In this document: positions 1-9,591 of the stretch, piece after piece | Layout: each line of letters begins with the position of its first letter | Position numbering within the stretch: the stretch's first letter is position 1 | Origin: Gammaproteobacteria bacterium | GTDB taxonomy: Bacteria > Pseudomonadota > Gammaproteobacteria > Steroidobacterales > Steroidobacteraceae | DNA length: 64,000 nucleotides | Assembly (NCBI GenBank): GCA_025350055.1 | Contig: JANXYK010000008.1 | Coordinates: 111,397 to 175,396 of the forward strand | Direction of reading: 5' to 3' | Translations under genes and position numbers: made by a program | Notes under the pieces: model-generated | Seen by the model: the letters and a program-made list of their open reading frames with translations, nothing else | What the model was told of the DNA's origin: nothing | Database searches by the model: none

Positions 1-865
1 GGTAGGTCACCGGGTTGATGGCCGTGCCGGTCATGTTGTAGTTGGTCAGCGAAGGGCTGCCAGGCGGTACGCAGTTGCCCGAGCCGCCATCTGAACTGCC
101 ATCCGGACACAGGCCATTGGTCGACGGATAGTGCGCGTAGTGCAGACCAATATCCGTGTTCTTGCGCGTGAAGGTGCCCGGCACGTTGTTGATATAGCCG
201 CCGCGGTGATCGTTGTAGAACACGCCGCGCACCGCCATCTTGCCATCGACCAGCGGCAGGTTGAGCACCGCAGTCAGATCGCTGTTGGGGTCGCCGTGCG
301 CTGTCACGCTATAGCCGGCCTTGACGCTGGCCTCCGTGACATCGAGCTTCGGTTCGTTGGTGATGTAGCGGATCACGCCCGCTTCGGCACCCGAGCCGAA
401 GAGCGTGCCCTGTGGGCCTTCCAGCACCTCGATACGGTTCAGGTCGGCGGCATAGATGTCGAGATTGCGGCCCGGCAGCTGACCGGACTGGTTGTCCAGA
501 TAGATGGCCACGTTCGGGTAGGCCGCAGTGGACCCGCTACCCTGGCTCGGTTGGGCGCCGGCGCTCAGGCCGCGCATGAAGAGTTCGTTCTGGCCCGGAC
601 CATTGTTGGCCGTAGTGACGTTGGGCAGGAACTTGACGTAATCGTCAAAGGTCGTGACGTTGAGTTGGCTCAGCGATTCGGCGGTAAACGCTTGCATCGC
701 GATCGGCACGTTCTGCATGCTCTCCGAGCGGCGTGTCGCCGTAACAACAATCTCTTCCAGCGAGTCCTTGGTGCCCGCCGATTCAGTGGCCGGTTCGGCA
801 GCGTGGGTAGCGAAGGAGGAGCCGCCGAGGATGGCAGCAACAGCGAGCGTGATCTTCGAGTTCAT
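1..865 (-). CDS. TonB-dependent outer-membrane receptor, N-terminal part (cut by window edge)
   Basis: The gene reads inward from 865 and runs off the left edge, so only about 288 residues are visible. A signal peptide (residues 1-22, ending THA-A) is followed by a TonB box at 37-43 (EEIVVTA) and a plug domain with the typical stretches YLDNQ, RIEVLEGPQGTLFG and a GVIRYITN block. TonB receptors of this type bind a ligand outside the cell and import it with energy from TonB-ExbBD. The long plug without a carboxypeptidase-like extension resembles the large Sphingomonas/Xanthomonas-type receptor families, but the substrate cannot be told from this fragment. The next gene (fhs) is divergent. Confidence 0.9.
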   Translation of the reverse strand, partial: MNSKITLAVAAILGGSSFATHAAEPATESAGTKDSLEEIVVTATRRSESMQNVPIAMQAFTAESLSQLNVTTFDDYVKFLPNVTTANNGPGQNELFMRGLSAGAQPSQGSGSTAAYPNVAIYLDNQSGQLPGRNLDIYAADLNRIEVLEGPQGTLFGSGAEAGVIRYITNEPKLDVTEASVKAGYSVTAHGDPNSDLTAVLNLPLVDGKMAVRGVFYNDHRGGYINNVPGTFTRKNTDIGLHYAHYPSTNGLCPDGSSDGGSGNCVPPGSPSLTNYNMTGTAINPVTY

Positions 866-1169
866 GTTCTGATTCCCCTGGAAACCGGAAAACGCCGTGG
901 GCGCGCCGCGACTGCGGGGCGGCGAGCCACCGACGGCACGCCGCGAAAACCGTTGTTATCACGGACTATATTCCACCAAGCCGGCGGGAACCGCAAGGCA
1001 CGCGCGGCGTGCGATTGGCCGATCTGGAATTGTCATGCGCTGCAAACCTGGTTTAGGGCAACACTCCTTTGATTGCCCCATGCCGGCCAGTAAACTTGTA
1101 AGCTGCACAGCGTACTCGAGTACGCCATCGGGCGCCGATACCAGAACCAGATTCATCTAGGGGAGCAGG
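866..1169. other. 304-bp divergent intergenic region
   Basis: This region separates the divergent TonB receptor and fhs starts. It holds a TATATT hexamer at 967-972 without a good -35, and a small inverted repeat (GGGCAA, 11 bases, TTGCCC) near 1057-1079, about 90 bases before fhs. Short reading frames cross it on both strands but none has a convincing start or protein-like composition. I see no RNA gene and no recognisable riboswitch. Confidence 0.5.
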
Positions 1170-2843
1170 TTGAAAAGCAACATCGAAATCGCCCAACAGG
1201 CGAACATGAAACCCATCCTGCAGTTGGCCACTGACCGTCTGGGCATCCCTGCCGACTACCTCGAGCCCTATGGCCGCTACAAGGCAAAGATCTCGCTCGA
1301 CTACCTGAGCAAGTTGCCGGAGCGTCCGAACAGCAAACTGATCCTGGTCACGGCGATTTCGCCCACGCCTGCGGGCGAGGGCAAGACCACAACCACGGTG
1401 GGTCTGGGCGATGCGCTCAATCGCATCGGCAAGCAGGCCATGGTGTGCCTGCGCGAACCGGCACTCGGCCCGGTGTTTGGCATGAAAGGCGGTGCCGCCG
1501 GTGGCGGCTTCGCACAGGTGGTGCCCATGGAGGACATCAACCTGCACTTCACCGGCGATTTTGCCGCGATCGCACTGGCCAACAATCTGCTGGCGGCGCT
1601 GATCGACAACCATATCTATCATGGCAATGCGCTCGGCTTCGACGTACGGCGCATCACCTGGCGGCGCGTTGTCGATGTCAATGATCGCGCACTGCGTTCG
1701 ATCACCGTGGGCCTGGGCGGCCCCGGCAATGGTTTCCCGCGCGAAGATGGCTTCGATATCGTCGTGGCCTCGGAAATCATGGCGATTTTCTGCCTGGCCT
1801 CGAGCCTCGCCGATCTCAAGGAACGCCTCGGCAAGATCGTGGTCGGCTACACGCGCGATCAGAAGCCGATCCTCGCGCAGCAGCTGAAAGCCAACGGTGC
1901 GCTCACCGTGCTGTTGAAGGATGCGCTGGCGCCGAACCTGGTGCAGACGCTCGAGAACAATCCGGCCATCATCCATGGCGGCCCGTTTGCAAACATTGCG
2001 CACGGTTGCAATTCCGTGATCGCCACGCGCAGCGCCATGAAGCTCGCGGACTACGTGGTCACCGAAGCGGGCTTCGGCGCCGACCTCGGTGCCGAGAAGT
2101 TCATCGACATCAAGTGCCGCAAGTCGGGCCTGCGCCCGGCCTGCACGGTGATCGTGGCCACGGTGCGCGCGCTCAAATACCACGGCGGCATCGAAGTGCC
2201 CGAGCTGCCCAAGGAAAATGTCGCGGCGCTGGCCAAGGGCATCGTCAATCTCGAGCGCCACATCGACAACATGCGCGATCGCTTCGGCCTGCCCTGCGTG
2301 GTGTCGATTAACCAGCGCGCTGAAGATACGCCGGCCGAGGTCAAGGAGCTGCAGTCCCGCCTCGCGCACAAGGGCGTGAAGGTGATCAATGCGCGTCACT
2401 ACGCCGAAGGCGGCAAGGGTGCGACCGAGGTGGCCGAGGAAGTGGTGCGGCTGTGCGAGCAGCCCAGCAAGTTCCATTTCCTCTACGAAGACAGTCTGCC
2501 GCTATGGGACAAGATGAAGGCGATCGCCACCAACATCTACGGGGCGTCCGACATCACTGCGGATGCGAAGATCCGCGCCAGCATCCGGGCGCTGCAGGAC
2601 GCGGGCTATGCGCACTATCCGGTGTGCGTGGCCAAGACCCAGTATTCCTTCTCCACTGATCCCAAGCTGCGCGGTGCGCCGAGCGGCCACGTGGTGAACG
2701 TCCGCGAAGTGCGGCTCGCGGCCGGCGCGGAGTTCATCGTGATGATCTGCGGCGACATCATGACGATGCCTGGCTTGCCGGTGAACCCGGCCTCCAACTC
2801 GATCGACCTGGACGAGAAGGGCAATATCGTCGGGATGTTCTGA
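1170..2843 (+). CDS. fhs: Formate-tetrahydrofolate ligase
   Basis: ATP-dependent joining of formate to tetrahydrofolate, giving 10-formyl-THF in the cytoplasm. The 557-residue length is that of the family. The P-loop [10 protein letters not shown] lies at 66-75, followed by the conserved [18 protein letters not shown] block at about 97-114 and a C-terminal [10 protein letters not shown] block. The chosen start is TTG at 1170, placed 4 bases after GGGGAG (1160-1165); no in-frame ATG lies ahead of conserved sequence. The gene converges on a dimethylglycine/sarcosine dehydrogenase-like gene, and both would feed the folate one-carbon pool, so a shared role in methyl-group metabolism is a reasonable inference. 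Confidence 0.97.
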   Translation: MKSNIEIAQQANMKPILQLATDRLGIPADYLEPYGRYKAKISLDYLSKLPERPNSKLILVTAISPTPAGEGKTTTTVGLGDALNRIGKQAMVCLREPALGPVFGMKGGAAGGGFAQVVPMEDINLHFTGDFAAIALANNLLAALIDNHIYHGNALGFDVRRITWRRVVDVNDRALRSITVGLGGPGNGFPREDGFDIVVASEIMAIFCLASSLADLKERLGKIVVGYTRDQKPILAQQLKANGALTVLLKDALAPNLVQTLENNPAIIHGGPFANIAHGCNSVIATRSAMKLADYVVTEAGFGADLGAEKFIDIKCRKSGLRPACTVIVATVRALKYHGGIEVPELPKENVAALAKGIVNLERHIDNMRDRFGLPCVVSINQRAEDTPAEVKELQSRLAHKGVKVINARHYAEGGKGATEVAEEVVRLCEQPSKFHFLYEDSLPLWDKMKAIATNIYGASDITADAKIRASIRALQDAGYAHYPVCVAKTQYSFSTDPKLRGAPSGHVVNVREVRLAAGAEFIVMICGDIMTMPGLPVNPASNSIDLDEKGNIVGMF

Positions 2844-2850
2844 GGCGTTC

Positions 2851-2883
2851 GCGCCTGAGGCGCAGTGCCTGCGCCTCAGGCGC
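2851..2883. terminator. Perfect 15-bp inverted repeat between convergent genes
   Basis: Arms 2851-2865 and 2869-2883 are exact reverse complements around a 3-base loop. The hairpin starts 7 bases after the fhs stop and covers the stop codon of the opposing dehydrogenase gene (2876-2878). There is no U-tract on either side, so it is a strong hairpin placed where a bidirectional terminator or mRNA 3'-end stabiliser is expected, but not a textbook intrinsic terminator. Confidence 0.55.
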
Positions 2884-5332
2884 GCAGCTCTGCGTTCTGC
2901 GGGTCGTAGGGTGAATCCACCAGGATCGTGGCGCGTTTGCGCTCGCCCAGGATTTCGATTGACAACTCGGTGCCGACCGCGGCATGCGCGCTCTTTACGT
3001 AGCCGATCGCCAGGCTCTTCTGCAGCACGTGGCCGTAGTAGCCCGAGGTGGTGCGTCCCACCATGATATCGCCCGCGAAGATTGGCTCATTGCCGAGCGG
3101 ATCGGCATCGGTGACGCCGTGCACGTCCAGCGTGATGAAGCGGTGTGGTACGCCGTCGGCCAGCTGTTTCTCCAGCGCCGCGCGGCCGATGAAGTCGCCC
3201 TTGTTCATGCGCACCAGGCGATCAAGGCCCGCTTCGAAGGGCGTGTAGTCGCGCGTCAGGTCGCTGCCCCACATACGATACGATTTTTCCATGCGCAGCG
3301 ATTCCATGGCACGCATGCCGACCATGCCGATGCCGAATTCGGCGCCCGCGGCAAAGAGGGCATCAAACAAGTGATGCGCGTACTCGATCGGGAAGTGCAG
3401 CTCCCAACCCAGCGCACCCACGAAATTCACGCGCAGCGTATAGACGTCACTGGCCAGACCCACATCGAGCACCTGGCTGCTGAGCCAGGGGAAGTGGGCA
3501 TTGTCGAGCGGCACGTCGACCAGCTTCGCCAGCACCTCGCGCGAGCGCGGGCCGGCCAGCACGAAGCAGCCGCGGGCCGTGGTGATGTTGCGCAGCTGCA
3601 CGGAGCCGTCAGTCGGCAAGTGGCGTTGCAGCAGGTCGCAGTCGTAGCGCTCGGCGGCACCGGCGCTGACCACGTAGAAGTGACCATCCGCGATCTTACT
3701 GATCGTGAACTCGGAGCGGATGCCGCCGCGCTGGGTGAGCGCATGGCACAGCGACACGCGCCCGCTCTTCACCGGTACCTTGTTCGCGACCAGTGAATCG
3801 AGCCAGGCTTCGGCGCCTCGGCCCGTCACCTCATGCTTGGTGAAGGGCGTGAGATCGATGACGCCGACACCGCTGCGCAACATGCGGCACTCGTTGCCGA
3901 CATGCTGGAAGTAATTGCTGCGCCGGAAGCTCCACACATCGCGCGGCTCGACGCCCTTGGGTGCGAACCAGTTGGCGCGCTCCCAGCCGTATCGCTGGCC
4001 GAACACCGCGCCCATGCGCGCCAGCTTGTCGTACACCGGACTGGTCTTGGCCGGTCGTGCCGCGGCGCGCTCTTCGTCCGGAAAATGGATCGTGAAGACT
4101 TCGGCGTAGGTCTCTTCGTTCTTGGCCACCACGTAGCGCCGGCTGGTGTAGGGGCCGAAGCGCCGCGGATCGACTGCGAGCATGTCGATGCCTGGTTCAC
4201 CTTCGCTGAGCCATTCGGCCAGCTGCCAGCCTGAGCCGCCGGCGGCCGTGATGCCGAAGCTGTGGCCTTCATTCAGCCACAGGTTGCGCACGCCCCAGGC
4301 CGGACCGATCAGCGGGCTGCCATCGGGCGTGTAGGAGATCGGTCCGTTGACGATCTGCTTGATGCCGCAATTTTCCAGTGCCGGCACGCGCCGTTGCGCG
4401 GCCTCGATGTGCGGCACCAGGCGCTCCAGGTCGCCTTCGAACAGGCTCTTGCCGAACCATTCGGGTACGCCATCGGCAAAGCGCGCGGGCGCACCTTTCT
4501 CATAGGGCCCGAGGATCCAGCCCAGGCGCTCTTCGCGCAGGTAGTAGGATTGATCGGATTCGCGCAGCACCGCGAGTTCGCGCCCGCCGCCCTTGCGATA
4601 GGCCGCGAGCTGCGGCGATTCATCGAACACGATGTACTGGTGCTCGACCGGGATCGCCGGCACGTTGAGGCCGAACATGCGGCCGACCTGGCGCGCGTAG
4701 TTGCCGGTCGCGCACACCACGTGCTCGGCAATGATGTCGCCCTTGTTGGTGGTCAGTTGCCAGTCGCCCGAAGGGCGGCGGCTCACGCCGGTGACTTCAG
4801 TGTGTTCGTAGATCTCGGCGCCAGCGGCGCGTGCGCCGCGGCGCAGCGCCAGGGTCAGGTCGGCGGGGGCAATGTGGCCGTCATCAGGGTGATAGAGCGC
4901 ACCGACGATTTTCGACGTGTCTTTGCCATCGCCCAGGTTCACCAGCGGCCAGAGGCTCTTGACCTCATCGGGCGTGATGATGCGGAAGGGCACGCCGATG
5001 GTGTTGGCGGTGCTGCAATACTTGAGATACTCATCCATGCGCTGCTTGCTGGTCGCGAGGCGCAGGTTGCCGGTCACGTGAAAGCTGACGTCCTGTCCGG
5101 TCTCGGCCGGCAGGCGCTTGTACAGGTCGACGGAATACTTGTGCAGCTGTCCGACCGTGTAGCTCATGTTGAACAGGGGCAGGAGTCCGGCGGCGTGCCA
5201 GGTGGACCCGGCGGTGAGCTCGGCGCGCTCGATCAGCACGACGTCTTTCCAGCCCTTCTTCGCCAGGTGATACAGCGTGCTGACACCGACCGCACCGCCA
5301 CCGATCACCACCACGCGCGCCTGAGTTTTCAT
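2876..5332 (-). CDS. FAD-dependent dimethylglycine/sarcosine dehydrogenase-like protein with GcvT domain
   Basis: The 818-residue protein has an N-terminal DAO-type FAD domain (GxGxxG at 11-16) and the motif GSTWHAAG at 42-49, whose His46 matches the covalent-flavin histidine of mammalian dimethylglycine dehydrogenase. The C-terminal half is GcvT/aminomethyltransferase-like with a glycine-cleavage barrel (KSLAIGYV near the end). Family members oxidatively demethylate N-methyl amines and hand the methylene group to THF. The start at 5332 has GAGGG at 8-base spacing; an ATG two codons upstream is too close to it. The exact substrate (dimethylglycine, sarcosine or another N-methyl compound) is not settled. 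A divergent GlxA-type regulator next door supports control by a methylated amine. Confidence 0.85.
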   Translation of the reverse strand: MKTQARVVVIGGGAVGVSTLYHLAKKGWKDVVLIERAELTAGSTWHAAGLLPLFNMSYTVGQLHKYSVDLYKRLPAETGQDVSFHVTGNLRLATSKQRMDEYLKYCSTANTIGVPFRIITPDEVKSLWPLVNLGDGKDTSKIVGALYHPDDGHIAPADLTLALRRGARAAGAEIYEHTEVTGVSRRPSGDWQLTTNKGDIIAEHVVCATGNYARQVGRMFGLNVPAIPVEHQYIVFDESPQLAAYRKGGGRELAVLRESDQSYYLREERLGWILGPYEKGAPARFADGVPEWFGKSLFEGDLERLVPHIEAAQRRVPALENCGIKQIVNGPISYTPDGSPLIGPAWGVRNLWLNEGHSFGITAAGGSGWQLAEWLSEGEPGIDMLAVDPRRFGPYTSRRYVVAKNEETYAEVFTIHFPDEERAAARPAKTSPVYDKLARMGAVFGQRYGWERANWFAPKGVEPRDVWSFRRSNYFQHVGNECRMLRSGVGVIDLTPFTKHEVTGRGAEAWLDSLVANKVPVKSGRVSLCHALTQRGGIRSEFTISKIADGHFYVVSAGAAERYDCDLLQRHLPTDGSVQLRNITTARGCFVLAGPRSREVLAKLVDVPLDNAHFPWLSSQVLDVGLASDVYTLRVNFVGALGWELHFPIEYAHHLFDALFAAGAEFGIGMVGMRAMESLRMEKSYRMWGSDLTRDYTPFEAGLDRLVRMNKGDFIGRAALEKQLADGVPHRFITLDVHGVTDADPLGNEPIFAGDIMVGRTTSGYYGHVLQKSLAIGYVKSAHAAVGTELSIEILGERKRATILVDSPYDPQNAELRA

Positions 5333-5440
5333 CCGCATTTCCCTCGTTGAGCCCGCCGTAGGCCCCGGCAGTGTAGAGCGCGCACTGGCGGTCACGGCTC
5401 AGATTGCGACAACGACTTATGCATTCGCGTCAGCGAGCCT

Positions 5441-5446
5441 TATACT
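5441..5446 (+). promoter_or_regulatory. Possible -10 box (TATACT)
   Basis: TATACT, five of six matches to the -10 consensus, lies in the gap between the divergent dehydrogenase and the AraC-type regulator. No clear -35 is seen at 16-18 bases. If it is used, transcription would start near 5453, beyond the GTG at 5448, which would favour the in-frame GTG at 5487 as the true start of the regulator. Confidence 0.35.
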
Positions 5447-5447
5447 C

Positions 5448-6473
5448 GTGTATCGACACGACTCAAGGTCGCAGCCGCAAATTACAGTGAAATCCGCCGA
5501 CCCGACCCAGCCCGCCCGCTTTGCGTTTCTGACGCTGGCCAACTACTCGATGATAGCAGTATCGAATGCGGTCGAGCCGCTGCGCATGGCGAACCGCGTG
5601 TCGGGCACCAATGCCTACGAGTGGCAGATTGTCACACTGGACGGCAACCCGGTGGCCGCCAGCAACGGCCTGACCCTGGCGCCTACCGTGGCCTTGAGCC
5701 AGGTAAAGCTGGTCGACGCGGTGTTCGTCTGTGGCGGTACCGAGGTGCGCGAGGCGATCACACCGCGATTGCTGAGCGCGCTCAAGCGACTGGCCGAACG
5801 GCGCATGACGCTGGGCGCACTGTGCACCGGCGGTTATGCGCTGGCGCAGGCCGGATTGCTCGAGCGCTATCGCGCCACGATCCACTGGGAAAATCTTTCC
5901 GCGCTGCGCGAGCAGTTCCCCGGCGTGCTGATCTCCGACCAGCTCTACACGATCGATCGCAACCGCTACACCTGCTCGGGCGGCGTGGCACCGCTGGAGA
6001 TGATGCTGCACCTGATCGAATCCAGGCTCGGCACCGAAGTGGCCCAGCTGGTCTCCGAGCAGTTCATCGTCGACCGGATCCGCAATGCCAATGACCGGCA
6101 ATACATCCCGCTGCGTGCGCAGCTCGGCGCGGCGCATCCGAACCTGCTCGCCATTGCCGGCTTGATGGAAGCGAACATCGAGAATCCGCTCTCGCTGGGC
6201 GCCATCGCCAGGCAAGCGGGCATCTCCAAGCGGCAGATCGAGCGGCTGTTCAAGCAGTACGTGAATTGCGTGCCCAAGCGCTACTACCTGGAGATGCGCT
6301 TGCGGCGTGCTCGCGAACTGCTGCTGCAGACAGCGATGCCGATCATGGCGGTGAGCACGGCCTGCGGATTCCAGTCGCCGCCGCATTTTTCCAAATGCTA
6401 CCGGAGCCTGTTTGGATATCCGCCCATCGCCGAGCGCCAGCAGCGCCGTCTCGCACCGGTGGCGGCGTCCTAG
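5448..6473 (+). CDS. GlxA-family (DJ-1/PfpI plus AraC) transcriptional regulator
   Basis: The N-terminal domain (about residues 20-190) is class-I glutamine-amidotransferase-like, as in GbdR, CdhR, SouR and ArgR of Pseudomonas, with the LGALCTGGYALA elbow. The C-terminal 100 residues are an AraC helix-turn-helix pair (SLGAIARQAGISKRQIERLFK, then a second helix pair ending PPHFSKCYRSLFG). Such regulators activate catabolism of glycine betaine, carnitine or sarcosine, which fits the divergent dimethylglycine dehydrogenase-like gene. The start is uncertain: GTG at 5448 gives 341 residues, while GTG at 5487 gives 328 and is better if the TATACT at 5441 is a promoter. Neither has a clear ribosome-binding site. 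Confidence 0.88.
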   Translation: MYRHDSRSQPQITVKSADPTQPARFAFLTLANYSMIAVSNAVEPLRMANRVSGTNAYEWQIVTLDGNPVAASNGLTLAPTVALSQVKLVDAVFVCGGTEVREAITPRLLSALKRLAERRMTLGALCTGGYALAQAGLLERYRATIHWENLSALREQFPGVLISDQLYTIDRNRYTCSGGVAPLEMMLHLIESRLGTEVAQLVSEQFIVDRIRNANDRQYIPLRAQLGAAHPNLLAIAGLMEANIENPLSLGAIARQAGISKRQIERLFKQYVNCVPKRYYLEMRLRRARELLLQTAMPIMAVSTACGFQSPPHFSKCYRSLFGYPPIAERQQRRLAPVAAS

Positions 6474-6549
6474 CTCACGGGTCGCGTGCAGCGTGCTATC
6501 GTCCCTCACCATGACTGGCCTCGACTTGCACGCAGGATCGCCGCCGACG

Positions 6550-8382
6550 ATGTTGACGTTGCGGCGTCGGTGGGCTCGCGGCCTGGCTACGCTGGCCGTT
6601 GTTGCCAGCGGCTGTGTCTGCGCAGCACAGCCGCCGCGACCAGCGCCCACCCGCAGTGCTGCGACCGCGACGCCGATCGAGCACCTGATCGTCATCGTCG
6701 GTGAGAACCAGACCTTTGACGGACTGTTCGCCACCTACGTACCCAAGTCCGGTGCGAAAGTGCGCAATCTGCTTTCCCAGGGCATCGTCAATGCCAATGG
6801 CAGCCCGGGCCCGTACTATGCGCTGGCCGTGCAGCAACGCGCGCAGCCGGCGCCGTACTACTCGCTGCAGCTCGCGCGCAAAGGGGCCTACGAACACTTG
6901 CCGCAACCGCGACTGGCAGGCGTGATCGATCCGCAGCTGCGCGACCTGAAACCTATGGGCGATACGCGCTTCCCCGAAGACCTGCCGCCCGGTCCGTTCC
7001 AGATCACGCGCTACGTGCCCTACGCGAAGGCGACAGTACCGCCCACGCTGGCGAGCACGATGACGGCGCTCAGTACTTCGACCGGCGATCCGCCGCATCG
7101 CTTCTTCCAGATGTGGCAACAGACCGGTGGCGACAATGCGCAGCCCGATCTGTACGTCTGGGTGGCGGAAAAGGCGGGCATCGGCGGCGACAATGACGGC
7201 ATGAGCCCGCAGGATCCGCAGCAGGGCGGCGAGCCGATGGGTTTCATGAACATGCAGGCTGGTGATGCGGCCTACCTGCGCGCACTCGCCGATCGCTATG
7301 CGATCAGCGACAACTACCACCAGTCGATCATGGGCGGTACCGGCGCCAATTTCTATGCGCTGAGCACCGCCGATGCGGCGGTTTACAACAGCGATGGCGT
7401 GCCCGCGGTGCCGCCGGAATCGCAGATCGAGAATCCGGATCCGATGCCCGGCACGGAGAATTTCTACCAGCGCGACGGTTTCCAGGGCGGCTCCTACGTC
7501 AACTGCTCGGATGCGGCGCAGCCTGGTGTCGCACCGATCCTGCAGGTGCTGGCGGCGAAGGGTGTGCCCAGCCGCTGCGATGCCGACACTTATTATCTGG
7601 TCAACAACTGCGCGGCCGGCTACGACCTGGATGGTCACTTGCAACCGCTGGGTCCAGACAATTTTGTCTATCCGCCGCAGTACCAACCCACCATTGGCGC
7701 AGCCCTGAGTGCGCGCGGCGTGAGCTGGAAGTGGTACACGGGCGGTCGCGACGCGGAAGACCTGGCGGTGGACATGAAGACCCTGCGCCTGTCGTTCGCT
7801 GCCGCACAGGGCAAACAATACAATTTCACCGGCGATCCGCTGGTGGCCTCGAAAGCGGTGATGACGCGGCCGGAACTGCGCTCGCGACTGCAGGGGCTCG
7901 CCGCGCTGCGCCGCGCTATCGCCAGCGGGCATTTGCCGGCCGTGACTTTCGTGGTGCCCAAGGGCCTGGACAGCGGCCATCCAGGCTACTCCATCGTGGC
8001 CAGCTATGAAGGCTTCCTGCGCGATGTAGTCGGCGCGGTACAGGCGAACAAGTCACTGTGGGCACACACGGCGATCATCGCCACCACCGATGAAGGTGGT
8101 GGCTTCTTCGACAGCGGTTACATCCAGGTGGTCGATTTCTTCGGAGATGGGCCGCGCGTGCCGCTGTGGGTGATCTCCCCCTATGCGAAGCGCGGTCACG
8201 TCGATCACGTGTACCACGATCACGCTTCGATATTGAAATTCATCGAGTACAACTGGCAGCTGACGCCGCTGTCGCCGCGCAGTCGCGACAACCTGCCCAA
8301 TCCAGAAATGAATCCTGCCGATCCTTACCGGCCGCTGAACTCACCAGCGGTGGGCGACCTGCGAACGCTGTTCAATTTCTGA
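6550..8382 (+). CDS. Secreted phosphoesterase (phospholipase C / AcpA acid phosphatase family)
   Basis: The 610-residue protein has an arginine-rich n-region (RRRWAR), a hydrophobic stretch and a cleavage region around SGCVCAAQ at 20-27, so it is exported; the Cys22 context is a weak lipobox. The metal and nucleophile motif ENQTFD (52-57) is the signature of the PF04185 phosphoesterase family. C-terminal metal ligands are visible in TTDEGGG and HDHASILKFIE. Members hydrolyse phosphate mono- or diesters in the periplasm or outside the cell. I chose ATG 6550 because it gives a standard signal peptide; ATG 6511 would add 13 residues. The diheme peroxidase gene follows after 8 bases, so the two are probably co-transcribed. 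Confidence 0.85.
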   Translation: MLTLRRRWARGLATLAVVASGCVCAAQPPRPAPTRSAATATPIEHLIVIVGENQTFDGLFATYVPKSGAKVRNLLSQGIVNANGSPGPYYALAVQQRAQPAPYYSLQLARKGAYEHLPQPRLAGVIDPQLRDLKPMGDTRFPEDLPPGPFQITRYVPYAKATVPPTLASTMTALSTSTGDPPHRFFQMWQQTGGDNAQPDLYVWVAEKAGIGGDNDGMSPQDPQQGGEPMGFMNMQAGDAAYLRALADRYAISDNYHQSIMGGTGANFYALSTADAAVYNSDGVPAVPPESQIENPDPMPGTENFYQRDGFQGGSYVNCSDAAQPGVAPILQVLAAKGVPSRCDADTYYLVNNCAAGYDLDGHLQPLGPDNFVYPPQYQPTIGAALSARGVSWKWYTGGRDAEDLAVDMKTLRLSFAAAQGKQYNFTGDPLVASKAVMTRPELRSRLQGLAALRRAIASGHLPAVTFVVPKGLDSGHPGYSIVASYEGFLRDVVGAVQANKSLWAHTAIIATTDEGGGFFDSGYIQVVDFFGDGPRVPLWVISPYAKRGHVDHVYHDHASILKFIEYNWQLTPLSPRSRDNLPNPEMNPADPYRPLNSPAVGDLRTLFNF

Positions 8383-8390
8383 GCGGCGGC

Positions 8391-9563
8391 ATGAGCGCGC
8401 GCCGCTGGTTGGGGCTGCTGGGCGTGATGATGGCGCACACGGCGAATCCGGCTGAGCCGCTGTCGGGCGCGGCCCGACTCGGCAGTCTCCTGTTCAGCGA
8501 TCCCTCGCTCTCGGCGTCGGGCCGGCAGTCCTGCGCCAGCTGTCACGATCCGTCCAACGCTTTTGCGGCGCCGCGCACCGCGGGTGTCGTAATGTACGGC
8601 GGTCCGGCGCTCGACCGACCGGGGCTGCGCACCGTGCCTTCGCTCCGCTACCTCGACCACACGCCGCGCTTCACGCGTCATTACTATGTGTCGAGCGCGC
8701 GCGAGTCGGCAGATCGCGGGCCCACGGGTGGTTTCATGCGCGATGGACGCGCGGAAAGCCTGCGCGCGCAGGCGCTGCTGCCGCTGCTCGACCCGGTGGA
8801 GATGGCCAACGCAAACGTCACCGAAGTCGCGCGACGGCTCCGTGCCACGGCCTATTTCGATGAGCTCCGGCAGCTTTACGGTGCTGAAAAGCTCTCGGCG
8901 GATGATGTACTTGTGGAGCATGCCGCCGAGACACTGGAACGCTACCAGCTCGAAGACCCGGCCTTTCATCCCTACAGCAGTCGCTACGATCAGTTCCTGG
9001 CGGGCAAGCTCGAGCTCAGTGCCCAGGAGCTGCGCGGCCTGCGACTGTTCGTCGATCCGGCGAAAGGCAATTGCGCGGAATGTCATCCGCATGCCAGCGC
9101 CGCGGGTGGGCGCGCTCCGGCATTCACCGACTTCAGTTTCCATGCGCTGGGTGTGCCACGCAACCCGGGCATCCCTGCCAATGCAGAACGGCAGTTCTTC
9201 GATCTCGGTTTATGCGGGCCGCGTCGCGCAGATCTGCAAGGCGAGCGCAACTACTGCGGATTTTTCAAGACTCCGAGTTTGCGCAACGTGGCGCGCCGTC
9301 GTTTTCTGTTTCACAACGGCCGCGCCACTACTTTGGCAGAAGCGGTGCGATTCTATGTGGAGCGCGATCGGCTACCGCAATTGTGGTATCCGCGTGCCGC
9401 CGGCGCGTCATTGCCCTACGACGACCTGCCGGTGGAGTTGCGAGGCAACGTGAACAGCTCTGATGCGCCGTTCAATTGGCGAGCGGGCGAGCCGCCGGTG
9501 CTCGACGCCGCCGAGGTCGATGATGTCGTTGCCTTCCTGCAGACGCTCAGCGATACGAACTGA
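8391..9563 (+). CDS. Diheme cytochrome c peroxidase / MauG-family protein
   Basis: The 390-residue protein has a short N-terminal signal-like stretch and two c-type heme motifs, CASCH (48-52) and CAECH (228-232). The family block FMRDGRAESLRAQALLPL precedes DPVEMA, as in bacterial cytochrome c peroxidases and MauG-like enzymes. Members reduce hydrogen peroxide or oxidise protein side chains in the periplasm. It starts 8 bases after the phosphoesterase stop. No methylamine dehydrogenase or methanobactin-type partner lies nearby, so the oxidised substrate is unknown; the adjacent phosphoesterase is the only candidate partner in the operon. Confidence 0.87.
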   Translation: MSARRWLGLLGVMMAHTANPAEPLSGAARLGSLLFSDPSLSASGRQSCASCHDPSNAFAAPRTAGVVMYGGPALDRPGLRTVPSLRYLDHTPRFTRHYYVSSARESADRGPTGGFMRDGRAESLRAQALLPLLDPVEMANANVTEVARRLRATAYFDELRQLYGAEKLSADDVLVEHAAETLERYQLEDPAFHPYSSRYDQFLAGKLELSAQELRGLRLFVDPAKGNCAECHPHASAAGGRAPAFTDFSFHALGVPRNPGIPANAERQFFDLGLCGPRRADLQGERNYCGFFKTPSLRNVARRRFLFHNGRATTLAEAVRFYVERDRLPQLWYPRAAGASLPYDDLPVELRGNVNSSDAPFNWRAGEPPVLDAAEVDDVVAFLQTLSDTN

Positions 9564-9591
9564 AGGCAGCGGCGAGGCCGCTATCGGGCGA

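Noticed and set aside
131..1072. Long plus-strand frame over the TonB receptor
   Set aside because: It is the antisense of a clear TonB receptor frame; its composition is Arg/His/Ala-rich and it has no recognisable motif.
1053..2477. 474-codon minus-strand frame opposite fhs
   Set aside because: Shadow of the well-supported fhs gene, typical of GC-rich DNA.
4262..5350. 362-codon plus-strand frame opposite the dehydrogenase
   Set aside because: The minus-strand flavoprotein has a GxGxxG and conserved blocks throughout; the plus frame has none.
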